Source of the DNA: Diplosphaera chodatii
Taxonomy: Eukaryota > Chlorophyta > Trebouxiophyceae > Prasiolales > Stichococcaceae
DNA: 64,000 nt
Reading direction: 5' to 3'
Assembly: GCA_032358165.1 (NCBI GenBank)
Contig: JAALGY010000010.1
Coordinates: 1,488,001-1,552,000, forward strand
In this document: positions 44,496-57,100 of the stretch, in pieces
Position numbering within the stretch: the stretch's first letter is position 1
Layout: the number at the start of each line of letters is the position of its first letter
Made by a program: the position numbers and the translations under genes
The notes under the pieces: generated by a model
The model's input: the letters and a program-made list of their open reading frames with translations, nothing else
What the model was told of the DNA's origin: nothing
Database searches by the model: none

Positions 44496-46793
44496 ATGAC
44501 AGCTGGCCCGCGGACGAGCGTCTGCGCAGCCCTCGTAGCGGCGCTGCTGGCGGGCATCGCCGCGGCAGACGCGAGGGACACAACCGCGGCACGGCGCCAG
44601 CTGGCCACCGGCAATGGCGGCAACAGTGCCCAGGTCAGTCGCCCGTCCTCTCATAGCAGGCGTACTGCTGTTTTGCAGCGCCTTCTACCATCGCGGATCC
44701 TGCATGCCTGCATGACGGTGACTAATCTGCCTGCGGGACATCGGTCATCAGCCTGTCCGCCCTGTCGCCTTCTGGCCTTGAAGCGTTTGCAATCGGTCTC
44801 AAGATGGCTTGCCTGCCCACCAGATGGCCGCGGCTCTCAAGGAGTGCGAGGCGCCGCCCGCTGCCAGCGAGGCGCGCTGCAAGGAGCTCAAGGACAATGT
44901 GAAGCGTTGCCAGAAGGTGAGCTGCCGCAACAGATGAGAGGCTGCAGCACACTTGACGCTCACTCAAAGGATCACGCCGCTGCAGCGCGGTGCGTGTGCG
45001 TCGATGACTAATGCACAGCGTGCACCACCCGCATCACCGCTCATCACCTCGTCGAGCGTCATGACAAAACCTGCAGGCAGTTTGCGCGGCATGCTGGAAC
45101 CATCTCTGATCACTGCTCTCATGGGCTGGCACCATTATTGCATGTGTAGGTCCACGGTGACGGGTGCCTGACGTGCACCTACAGCACTGCCAACAAGGTC
45201 AAAGCCAAGGAGTCCTGCTGCACGGCTGTGGTGGACCCCAACACATACGGCCTGCTCGATTGTCAAGTTGGTGAGTCGACGCGACAGGCTGCACATGCAT
45301 TACAGTGTATGTGCGTCACCTGCGCATGCATAGTGCACATCGAGCACCTGCGCAGGTGCATGCCGTGCTGTCGCACCTCAAGCTGATGGCGCTTGTGCTC
45401 GCTCATCCTCAGACCACATGAACTCTCGAGTGTGTGCAGTGCTGCTACGTTCGCCGCCACCGTCCCCTCCGGCTCCTCCGCCATCTCCTCCACCATCCCT
45501 GCCCCCTAGCCCGCCCCCCGGCCCGCCACCGTCCCCACCGCCGTCCCCGCCGCCCGCACCACCGCCCGCCCCGCCGCCATCTCCACCTCCATCCCCGCCG
45601 CCAGCACCGCCGCCATCGCCGCCCCCCGCCCCGCCTCCGTCTCCACCCCCCGCCCCACCACCACCTTCGTGAGGCTTCTGCGCCCATGTTGCTTCTGCGC
45701 TTCTTGCGACCAGTGACGAGTTGCAAGGGAATGCCGCCGCACAAGGGGCATCATGGCTGGTGGAGCAGTCTTCCAGCACGGCTGGCATTGGCACTGCTGT
45801 TGGTGCAGGCTTGCCGCAGACCTCTTGTGTAGAGTGGCAGTGTCACCTGTGGCTGTCAATCAGCCGCTTGAAAGTCAAAGACTGCTGGGTTGCTCACGAT
45901 GATGGTCGCAGGTGCAGTAAGCCGCTGCAAAGAAGCCATTCGTGATTGCAGTTGCTCGGATAACGTGAAGAATGGTAATGAGACGGACGTCGACTGCGGT
46001 GGTTCCAGCACCTGCTCAAGATGTGAAAAGGGTGCGCCAAATTTCCAGCGGAGTACGGGTTGCACGCTGCAGAGTGGTGTGTACGTGCAATGCTGCATGT
46101 GTCTGACAGCGGCGGGCTGGATGTTGGTGGCTGCCCTGGATGTGTATTCTATGTTCACAACCTGCGCTGCGCCGACACAAGTCGGTCCACTTGACACTCC
46201 ATCCCTATGACATTAGTGACCACATACTAGGGCAGACTGCACACCCTGCAGACAGCAGGCTGCATGGTGTGCAGACACATACAGCCGCAGTGCGCTTGAG
46301 TATTGACTGTCTCGCGGTTCGCTCAGGGGGAGCATGTGTGGCGAGCACCGACTGTGCGTATGCACTGCAATGCTCGGCGGGGACCTGCGCCTGCCCGCCG
46401 GAGGGGAGCGTTCCGGCTGGCGGCGCGTGTGTTGACGAAGCCACATGCGGCTACAAAGTCTGCAGCCAACCTTCACTTGGGCGGCCGTTTACGTTTGCTA
46501 TCTGTAACCCAATTGACCCACCTATATGCAGCCTTGTAGTGACCGGAGGTGCGTCTCTTGTGCGTCTCGTGAGGGCTACTGCTACCTATCCTTGGAATGT
46601 TGGCCCAGCCACAGACTGGTCCTTGGAATGTTGGCCCAGCCACAGACTGGTCTGTAGTCAGTGTATGTGTAACTCTGCAGCGAACCTCACAGCTGTTGTG
46701 CCGTTGGCTGCTTCCATGCACGTGTTGCATATGATGTTGTGCGTCCACGTGACTGCGTGCTATGGTGTCACCCTGCCAGCTGGTGTGCCGTGA
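44496..46793 (+). CDS. Copy D: short paralogue lacking the Hint domain
   Basis: Exons 44496-44633 (46 codons, VCAALVAALLAGIAAADA signal peptide), 44824-44916, 45150-45270, 45440-45668 (Pro hinge, ~76 residues), 45952-46031 ([11 protein letters not shown]) and 46327 onward (ACVASTDCAYALQCSAGTCACP to CGYKVC near 46463, then open to a stop at 46791). The first three exons are the same length as in B, and exon 5 has 80 nt in B, C and D. As in B, the GCC2-like modules and all Hint exons are absent. The true 3' end is uncertain. A secreted wall- or matrix-type protein is inferred from the signal peptide and SPPP hinge. Confidence 0.65.
46589..46652. repeat. Perfect short tandem duplication in copy D
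   Basis: CCTTGGAATGTTGGCCCAGC and the following bases to CAGACTGGT occur twice in direct succession. Copy B lacks the second unit at the matching place, so it arose after the B/D split. Confidence 0.8.
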
Positions 46794-46857
46794 GGCATGG
46801 CATGTAACGCTGTGTGCTTGCTCAAATACCACTGACCAGGGCCTCTCGTCCAAACAG

Positions 46858-47090
46858 GCTGAAAGTTTGTCCCCGAGGAAGGGCGGGTTTGCCGCGCCAT
46901 TAGCGCTGCAGCCAGCCGCCTGCAAACCTCAAACGACTTCCTGCTGCCATTGAGGCCGCACTCATCAGGGACGACCCTTCCTTGGCGCGCCGTATCTGAA
47001 GTAATGATGATGCCGGTGCACGCAGCAGCAAAAGGCGAGTGCGCTGCCGGGGCCGTGCCAAACTTGGCGGTGGCAAGTGCATGCAGCATG
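46858..47090 (+). pseudogene. Relic of the final Hint-gene exon behind copy D
   Basis: Begins after an AACAG acceptor with GCTGAAAGTTTG, the same site as in B and C. It retains TTCCTGCTGCC, GGCGAGTGCGCTGC and GGTGGCAAGTGCA from the C exon, but frameshifts break it. It is the counterpart of the relic behind copy B. Confidence 0.7.
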
Positions 47091-48143
47091 AGCACGATCG
47101 ACTTTACAGGGACATAGCACCCACTCAAGGATGATGCTGATGGTCACAAGTATGTGATGTGATTTTGCTAGGTACGCCAGCACTGTGGGCCTCACCTGTG
47201 CTTTTGATGATGGCTGACAGCTGTATGTGCGTGTGCTCGTGTATGACACATCATTCATCTGGTGTATATGTACCTCTAGCCTGATCCGCTCCTGAGGGCG
47301 GATATGCTGGGGTAACCCATTTGTTGTTCGTGGGTTGTGGATGCGCTCCAAGATGTGCGCAGATGAACGTTACTGTATGTGACCTCCTTGACGCAACATC
47401 AAGACGCAATTGCATGTCATGCATGTTGTGGGATTGAATAGAGATTCCGCACTACCTGCAGTTGCTGTAATGACATCGACTTGCATAATTTGCTTGAAGT
47501 TCGTTGGTGATCTGGACTTCCAGCTGTCTGACAGCCACGTATCTGACGTGCCATATAACCTCGCTCCTTGGCTGGTCCCATCACAACATACAACAGCCTG
47601 CAACCAGCATATGACGGAAAGCCATCTATCTGACGATCCGACACCAAGCAAGCAACTTATGCGTGGCTGCAATCCCGCGATGCTTCCTCCCTGGTGCTGC
47701 ATGGCACGCCTCAACATCCGATGTTGAGGCGGGTGCCAAGTTGGCACCCGTATACCCTGGCATCAGCACCGCAGTGCAGGGCTAGACCATGGCAGATCAG
47801 TGCGACTGTGCCCCGCCACGACAGCACCTGCACTCCCATGCCTTTGTGTTGCGCTTGTGGCGTGTGTGTCCCCAGGGTGGCCCAGGCATCACGGCCTGCT
47901 GCTGGGCAGTAGCTGCTATGGTGTGTGACTCTAGGCACACGATGCTGGAAGCAGTCCCTCACTGCGTGTAGTCCACATCTGGCTCCCGGCGCAGGCTGCA
48001 GGCAGGGAACAGATGTCAGTGCACGGCTGAAAGCAATGCTTCAGCTCGCACACCTCAGATCAGCCGGCTGCTGCTCATCCCATTGGTTGACCATACCCAT
48101 GCAGACGGGCAGCGCACCAGCACCGCCAGATCAAGCAAAGCCA
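47091..48143. other. Spacer between copy D and gene G
   Basis: The convergent 3' ends of D and G meet here. 47290-47880 repeats the flank of copy B; 47965-48000 repeats the flank of copy C. No coding exon is supported. Confidence 0.5.
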
Positions 48144-51100
48144 CTACCTGTAGTGGGAGGAGCGGATGCGGCCAGAGTGGTGCGAGGAGGAGGGGTGGCG
48201 CTCGTCAGGCGGCAGCGGCAACCGCTGTATCTCCATCGCCTCCTCCAGCAGCTCGTCCAGCTGCGCACACACCCTTTTCTTATTTGAGGGTTTTCAAATT
48301 ATTGATAATGACTTGATACCTGTACAAACAATACAGATGTCAGCTGGAGAGCACCAGCAGTCCTGTGGGCTGGGTGCGTGGCAGCGGCGGCTGTAGCAGC
48401 AGCGGCGTTGCTGACCAGGTGAACTGAAAGTCAGAAGTGCTGCGAGGCAATATCGCAGTCGTTGCTGTAGCCCCGCACCTTGTGCTGGGACATGAGCGGG
48501 GTGCTGTGGCGGCCCGGCTTCGGGACGCCGCCGACGCTGACGTTGGGGAGGGTGAGCTGGGCGCCGCCAGGTGCCGCGGCCTCGGACACCTGCAGCAGCA
48601 TCGACATGGCGTACTTTGCCCTATGCCCTGCTTCCATTCGCCCTGCTTCTACGGCTGTGTTTCGAGGAGGAAACATACGCTGGGTTAAGATTTTGCTGTG
48701 GCAGCTCAGCCGCTCGGTGCCAGGAGCACAGGGATAGCCAGCAGCCCACACAAGCCCAACCCCTTCCAACTCTAGAGAGGTGCGCCCTGTCAAGGCTCCC
48801 GGAGAGCTCACATCCGTCTCCGCGCTGGGGGAAGCAGCGTGCTTCCTGGCGGCGCGGGGCGTCTTGCCGGCGGCAGTCGCCGCGGAGCTGCGGCTGGCGC
48901 CAGTGCCCTTCCTTGCTGCGGACGTTGCTGCAGCCGGCTTCGCCGCTGACTTCGCTGCGGCGCCTGTCTTGGCGGCGGCTGCTGGCTGCTTGCTCGGCCG
49001 ACCGCGCTTCCTGCAGGGCATTCGGAGGGTGTGGAGATGAGGACTGATCACAGTTGGAGTATGCAGAAGAGCCACTAGGGCCTGTGGTACATTCTGATGT
49101 ATGACAGTTCACGAGACACATCACAGGAATCTATGACTGCGGATACGGATATCAGCTCAGTGAACTCATGATCCCGGTCGCGTGATGCAAGTAGGGTCAC
49201 CTGGCAGTGGTAGACGGCGCCGGGGCCGCCTCTGCATCGCGTGCTTCACCGCCCTCCGCCGCATCCCCGCCTTGCTCCGCTTCCTCAGCCCGTGCCACTG
49301 AGGCTGCCGCCCTGCGGGCCACGGCCGCCACGCTCGCCCCGGCGCCCTCTGCATCTGCGTACATAGTCATATCCAGTCAACGCTCTGTGCAGTCCAACAT
49401 TGTCACTCCCAGACTTCAGCCCCGTGCCAGCGCATGCGTCTGCCCACTGCAGAAAGGCGGCGGCCCCTGACACCTGCTGCCGGCAGTTGAGGCTGCTGTT
49501 CAGCGTTCAGCGCTTGGCAGCGCATGCTCAGCTTGCTTGTCATGTGACTTGTGGCCACAGCGAGTTTCTGACATGCAGCGGTATACTATCTCTGCTTTTG
49601 ATTTAGCTCTGCTTCTGATGTAGCGATGGTACAGCGATGATACAACATCAACTTGAGCCTACACAGCGCAGAGGTCAGTCGGCCTTGGGTCTGAGCACAC
49701 CTTCGTCATCTGGCGCAGCTTTGTCAGCGGCGCGGATCTTGGCTGCAGCGGCTGACCGCTTGCGCGGCTTTGCTGCCGGCCTGCACCAGGGAAAGTGCGT
49801 TGGGCGCTGCATTCTCATCAGAATACATTGGTTTCTGGAACAGCTAAGAGAACAGTGCATCAGAATAACTGAGACAACCACCCAGAACAGACTACACATG
49901 TCCACACTGTATGACCAGGGTCAGCACCTGGCAGCTTTGCGCCGCGGCTTCGGCTTGGCGGTGTCCGCATCCGTGATGTCCACCGCCGCCTCGCCGCCCT
50001 CGGGCGGCTCCGCCACCCCGGGGTGGGACGGGCCCGGCTGCGCGCTGCCGGGGGTGCTGGCGCCGCCTGCGGTGCAATTGCAAAACACTCAAACCAGGCA
50101 CCCACAGAGCACTGCTGCCCTGGTTATTGCAACGCCTGCGAGGGAGCACTGCCATATGTTGCGTGAACGCTTGGCAGTAGCAGCACACAAGCATTTGACC
50201 AGCGTGATACATCGGCATCTGCAGAATTAGTACTTGTGTGCGACACTCTCATGTGGGTACGAGCATGCATGGGCTGCCGTCAAGCAGGCGCCGCGTGACA
50301 CAGAGTTCTACAGAGCTCTGCAGGCACAGGGCATGTTGTCTCCTTTAACAGTACACCGCATTGACTCCCGCACCAGCGCCAGCAAGGATCGTCTGTAGGG
50401 AGGCGTGTGACACAACTCCCAGATGACCACCATCACATGACGCTGGTGCTCTCTGCTCACCACTGCTTGAAACCTATGCTTTCCGCTGCAAGGACCAGGG
50501 CTACCTATGTTTGCAGGATCTGTCACCAGAGCACCAAAAATTTCTTCCAAGTTCCACACACCTGTGGAGTGGCGCATGAGGCTGCGGAACGCGGTCAGGG
50601 GCCACCACCCCGTAGGCAGCGCCGAGTCCCCCGTCTCGGGGCCGTGCCCCCCTGTGGCGCCGCCGCCGCCGCCCGCTTCCTGCTGCCGCCGCCGCCGCAG
50701 CTGCCCCACGGGCGTCGAGTCCAGCGCGGCGGCTGCCTTGTTGCCGGGGTGCGGCTCGGTGGCGCCGCGGCGGCGCTTGGCTGCCGGCGGCGCGGCCGCT
50801 GCTGCCAAGCCCTGTAGCATTGAGGTTACGCATCAGCAGGCATTAAGGTCAAGATGTTGTTGCTGCAGGTCATTCTGCTGCAGGTTTGCCTGGTGCATGA
50901 CGACGTGCGTCTGTGAAGTGAGGGCCCTGAACAGCATGCGCACCACCTGCAATTTAGCTGCTTTGCTGTGCTCTGGTGCTTTCGTGACGAAGTGGGGGAT
51001 CATTCTGAGCATGTCACACAGCCAAATACGATGTCACACACTCGGCATTGCCTTGCTGGCAAGCGGACACCGCAGCAGGCGGAGCAGGCAGAAGCAGACG

Positions 51101-54100
51101 GTGCCCATTTGCCGCAAAAGCCATCTGGCCAGTGTGTGCATGTCGACCCAACGTCTTGTAGCCTACATGGATGGACACTTTGATGGTCGTGCAAAATTCC
51201 AGGCAACCACACCTCGGGCGCAGAGATGGCGGGGCGACCCCGCTTCCTGCTGCCAGAGGCGCCCGCTGAGCTCTTGGGGTTTGCAGCGTCTGCAGCCTGC
51301 CCGCCGTCGCCGCCGCTGCCAGCGTCCTGCGCTCAAAATGCTTTTGGTTCAGCATGCCATAAGAACACTTGGAAAGCAGGCTGAGCGCTCTCTAAAAACA
51401 AGTGTAGGGTATGGTTGCAACGAACACTGTGCAGCGGTGCACACATGCTGAGCCAGTCTGCTGCTGTGCACCGCTGGGCGTGGACACGGCAAGCCATCCC
51501 CAGGTCAGACACACTAAACCACATGAGGCATACTTGCACAGTGGTGACCTGTGTCTGAACGCCTTGTGTCTGCACAGGCACCGCTATGCTGGCTGCACGG
51601 TGGCGCACAGAGCGCAGCACCTGCGATCAGCGCAGGCCAGCGCAGGTGTGCAGGGCGTGGTGAATGTGCGCAGCCTGCTCGTGGTTCCTGTCAGCATCAC
51701 CCTTGCCTGCTCGCTGTGGCTGTTGGTGGGCTCCGCAGGCGGCACAGCAGAAGCGGCGCCACCGTCAGCCTCGCCGCCGCCGCCGCCCGACGCCGGATGC
51801 TCTACAGCTGCATCGCCGCCACGACTCTGCAAAACGTGAAACATCACACATGATTAGAATGGGAATCCTTCTGGCGCCTGCGCCCTTCTGGGACTTGTTG
51901 TATGACTGTGTGCATCTGCACGGTGCGTGCGGCGCACCGTCGCGGTTGCAACTGGGTGCAGCAGCGCCGCAGGAATGCTCTGCCACTCTTGGGGCAGGCA
52001 GCTACCGAACATGGTGGCCAGGGCAGGCATGGTGCAGGGTGGGCAGTGCAAAATGCAGCAGGCATGGTTGTCGATTGCTGGTTGGGGGGCCCGCCTTGTC
52101 ACAACTGCCGCGCAGCTTCAGTGTCACACCCCACATGCTGCGCTGCAAACCAGGCAGCCAGGGAGTGCCAGCAGCAGCTGTATGCACCCTGGGCATATGG
52201 CTGCCCAGCTGTGCTTCAAGCACAGTCACCCCGCTGCCCAATTTTGCACCGTGCCGCTTGTCCAGAGCGATGCGCATAAACGAACCTTCAGGATGGGCGC
52301 TACTGGTGCAAATGTCAGGAACACATGGCACCATAGCATTTCACAGGGTTGACCGATAGTAAGAGAGTGGGAAAGTGGGGCGCACAGGGAGGGCGAAGCG
52401 GGGCCGCATGGAAGAGACGAACCCCCGCGGCTGACCCAGTGATGCGCCGGGCGCCTCAGCAGCAGCGGCGGTCGCATCCGCCGCCGCCGCCGCATCTGAC
52501 GATGCAGCTGGCGCGACGCCAGCGGCATCATCAGCGGCTCCAGCTGCCTGCGGCTGCCGCTGCCGCCGCTGCCGGACTGCCGCAGCCTGCGGCACAGCCC
52601 AGCACGTGTCAAAACAAGCTTCGGCGCTGACAGCTGACGATGCCCCATTCCGCAGCAGCACTTACGCAACTGGCAATGTTGTCACATCGACAGAGTTGCC
52701 TGTCGAGGGATCCCAACAGCACGCCACACACCTCTTGGCTGGCAGCGGCAGCGCTGCCGCCGTCGCCTTGGTGCGCTGTATGACCCACAGAGGCAGGGGC
52801 GGAAGCACTCGGCGGCGCAGCATCTCCCTGCACAACCACGACACAGTACTGTGGTCAGGTGCCCCCTTTGCGGCAAAGGGCAGTCTGTTGTGCCAGAGTA
52901 GGTGAACTCTTGACAGCCTGTGCACTCGGGACCCTTCCTCACCTGCTCGCCAGCTGTTGCGTCCTCATATGGCGTGGCAGCGTCCTGGTTGCCCTGCCCT
53001 GTAGCGGCGGCGTCGCCACTGCCGGCAGCTGGTGCTGGCGTGCGCTGCTGCTGCTGCTGCCGCTGTGCTGGGGCGTGCTGTGTCCGCTGGGCTCTGGCAG
53101 TGGGTGCGTCACCGCCATCTTCGGCTGGGAATTGCAGGGCGGCCGCTTCCGCGGCTTCCAGCAGCCGCCGCCGCTCCGCCAGATCAGCCTCGGCCTCGTG
53201 CAGGGTGGCCTCTCGCGCCGCCAGTTCGGCCGCGGCAGCCTCCAGCCGCCGCTTGTCAGCCTGCGACGCAACATGTTGTCGCCTGGGCAACTCTACCATC
53301 TGCTGTCAGCATTGTTGGCACACACCACATGCGGCTGGCCCCGCTGAAGGACCTAAATGACCCTTAGTACTGTTGCTGCATATCGAGCTGTCAACTAGGC
53401 CGTCCTCAACTGAAACACGTATGTCGATGTCAGCACGACTAGTGCAACCGTATTTTGACTGAACTTGACAGGCCAGAAGCATAGTAACGTGCAGCTGAGA
53501 CTATGACTGTCAACGACAAAGCTGACGGCCGCCATGCAGGGTGCCCCCGGACTGATGGCGCCACACCCTACATGGTGTATAGCCTGCTCACTCGTTGATA
53601 GCAGGAGTGCTCAGAGTCGACGCTTTCTGTCACGTTGATCACTGGCCCTGACCAACGGACAGTGTGTCGGAAAATTGCGAGATTGGATTGAAGTGCAACA
53701 TATCTGGCAAGGGAACCCATGCCCATGCTCACCTCCCAGCACCAGCTGTTTGCCTAGCATGCAACACGAAGGCCAGCAGTCGAGGGTACCAAGCAAGCAG
53801 ATGTTCGGTCATAACGACCCAGTGACTAGACAAGAGATGTAGTGTCACCATAAAGTTTACAGGGCTGTGGGAACACCCAACGCTGCTTGGCTGCAACCCA
53901 GCTGCTTCCCCAGCACTGTGAATCGAATGTATGAAGGGCGTGGACCATGTATGAGACTGAATTGTTATCTCAAGGCTCCAAATTTCAAAGCAGATACCTG
54001 CTGCTGGTCGGCGACGCCCTGCAGGCGGGCGGCCTCCTGCGCCAGGTCCCGCTGGTGGCGCGCCGCCGACGCCTTCCGCTCCCTATCGGCCAGCTCCGCT

Positions 54101-57100
54101 TCCTGCTGCCGCTGCTCCAGCGCCCGCTCGCGGCCCTGCGAGGTGTGAGCGAGCAGATCATCACCCCCGCTGGGATTATCTTTGCAGGTGGAAGCCCTGT
54201 GCCACAGCCTGTACACTCCACGACACACACAGGCAGCTTCCTGCTACTTCTCGCGGAACTTGACAGTGCGTCAGCAGCCAAAATACCAAACAAGCACCGT
54301 ATAAAGTGGCCTTGGCACCTGCAGAGCCTGTTCCTGAGCGTCGAGCTGTTTCTGCGCCTCGGCCGCGGCTTTCTGCGCTTTCCCTGCCTCCTCCTTCTCC
54401 CCCCTGGCCGCCTGCCGCTGCTGCTCCGCCGTGTGCGCGTCCCGCTGCAGCTCGGCCTCCTTGGCGGCGGCGGCCTCCTCCCTGTCGGCCAGCTTCTTGT
54501 CTCTCGCGGCAGCCTCGGCCTGCAGAGCAATGCAGCACGAACTGGTGTCACACGGTGGCGCTGCGTTCACAGCCACCAACACACATGTCAGCTTCCATTG
54601 GTGAAACTTGCTACCGCCCACTGCTGGCATTGCCGTGCAAGCGCAAGCTGATTGTTTGCATTCTGGAACACTGACGCATGTGCATCTGAGACAGAACACA
54701 GCAGCAGCAAGCAGCTGCTTCACAACCATGCTAGGCCTGGCTGGTGTGCAGCCAAGACCTAGCAGTCATCAACCACAAGCTGCTTGCTGGATGGTGTATG
54801 CAGCAGAGAAGCGCATGTTGGAATGAGCGCAGGCAACAGATGCATGGATGTGTGTCCTATGCCAGCTTCATGACGACATGTAATTAGTGCACAGGAGACA
54901 GCGGCCTTACAGCAGTGCAGCGCGCCTCTGGTGCAGTGTCGTGGTGCACAGGCAAAACCCCACCTCTGCCTGCTGCAGGGTGGCCTCACGCTCCGTGGCA
55001 GCCGCCTCGCGCTGCGCCACCGCTTTCTCCGCTGAAGCAGTCGATTTCAGGCGCTTCATCAACTCCTTGTCCGTGGCAGCAGCGGCCTTCTCCCTATACA
55101 ATGCGAAGCCTGTTGAAAACGATTGCTCTGCGGGAGCACGCGACACATGCTGCATTAGCTGAACCCTGCAGCAGCCAGTGCATCAGATGCGTCCTGATAG
55201 CTTTGCTGCCTCAGCCGCCAAAAGCAAGCAGTGGAGTGAGCGTGGGCCAGTACAGGGTGCCTCGCTGGGTGAGGCACCCAGTATTCGTCACAGAACCCTC
55301 GACCGCTTGAAGAGCCACATGCAGGGGTCTTGACATTACATGACGGCATGGTACAGCGCCAGGGTCCAAGGGTTCTTCAGGAGCCATCACACACCTGGCT
55401 GCCAGGCCGGAGGCCTTCTCCTGCAGCGCCGTCTCCTGCATGGCCAGGCGCTCCGAGGCTGACGCCAGCGCCGCGTTTTGCGTCTCCACGTCCGCCTCCC
55501 GCCGCGTCAGCTGCGCCTCCCGCTGGCCCAGCTTGTCCTGCGGGCGGAAAACCACACACCTTGATATGGACTGTCACAACTGACAGGAGAGTCTGGCTGT
55601 TGCTCAGATTGCCAGCACTTGATGTGCTATACATCGCGTGATGTGAGTGTGTTCGCTCCTGCTGCACCTTGCTCGGGGGCTCTCATGCATGCTTACGAGG
55701 CACACACCGCCATGGTGCAGTGCTGCCACCCATGACAACTATTAAACATCAGGGTCCGAGGAACCCAGATCACCCACATCAACACGAGCACCGAAGCTGT
55801 GTCAACGACTGCAACGCAATTTGAGCATGGTGGTGTGATTCACGATGAAACTACAGACTTTCAGATGCGACTGTCAAGCTACAACAGTCACCAGCGTTGA
55901 CTGTTGTAATCAGATTAACAGGGAGCTTTACCTCGCGCTCCTTGGCGGCGTCCTCCCTGCGCTTGAGCCGCTCTTCCGCCTTGGCCACCCGGCCCTCCTT
56001 CGTCGCCACCGCCTTTTCGGCCGCCCTCATCGCCTTGTCGCGCTTTGCCAGGTCCTTCTGCACCGCCGCCAGCTCCTGGTCCCTGCAAGTATGAGTGTGT
56101 GGCCAAATGTTGGACTGCTGTGGTGTGTGTAATGAATTTAAAAACATATACTTATTAAATGAATTAATGGGTTGGCACGCACTGCAGGGGTGGATGCCCT
56201 TGGATTTGGAGCTGACCATGTGATTTCGGCGTACAGCAAGTGCCATTGTGACGGCTAGCCACAGGGACTGCATAGATCAGCACCAAACCGGCAGCCAGAC
56301 AGGGGAAGTATGGGCATCCTGCGGCGGGAGGCGCTCACCTGGCTTCTGCTGCTTCCTGCTGCTCCGCCACCTCGGAGCGCTGCTGGTCCACCTGCGCCGC
56401 GAGCGCCTTGGCATCAGCAGTCCGCTGCTCCGCCGCAGCAACCGCCTCATGCGCCGCGGCCTCCCTGCAGATGTGTAGACCACTTTCTGGGGCAATGCAC
56501 GGCACGCGAGACCAGCAGGACACAGCTCCTCGTTTGCAACAACAGTCCCTTGCTAGGAGCTGTGGGCTACAATTGCAGCAGCCTGTTTGCACTTTCACAA
56601 CACAGCTGGTGTGGTGCCGTTGTGATGTGAGCAGCCTGGTGCTGCCAGTGCCGTACAAGCGATACATCAAACGGCCCGGGGCACCCACGGCACAGAGCCC
56701 ACAGTGCGCGCTCCCGCCCCAAGTCTGTGTTGATTGAGCGCATCGAACAGGCACTGGCAGCAGCACCAGACTGCCAACATCAAGGGCCAGTCAACCCATG
56801 AAGTTGCCTTACATCCTGAAAAGCCGCAGGAAGCTTCACATAAAAGGTTTAGTTGGGCTACAGGTGTTGTAAGGCTGCTTCTGCGAGGTGGGGTGTGAAA
56901 ATTTTTGCAGGAAGCTGAGCTGGCTGCTCGCTGTGGAACTCTAAGCCCTACAGAATGCACAGAAAAGTAAGAGGTTGCCACACTTTGCGGCGACGGCGGA
57001 CTCCCGCGCGCGCACGTCTCGCAGCCGCGCGTCCAGCGCCTTGTTTCGTTCCGCCCCCTGGCGCTCCGTTCGGTCGGCGCGCTCCGACGCCTCCGCCGCC

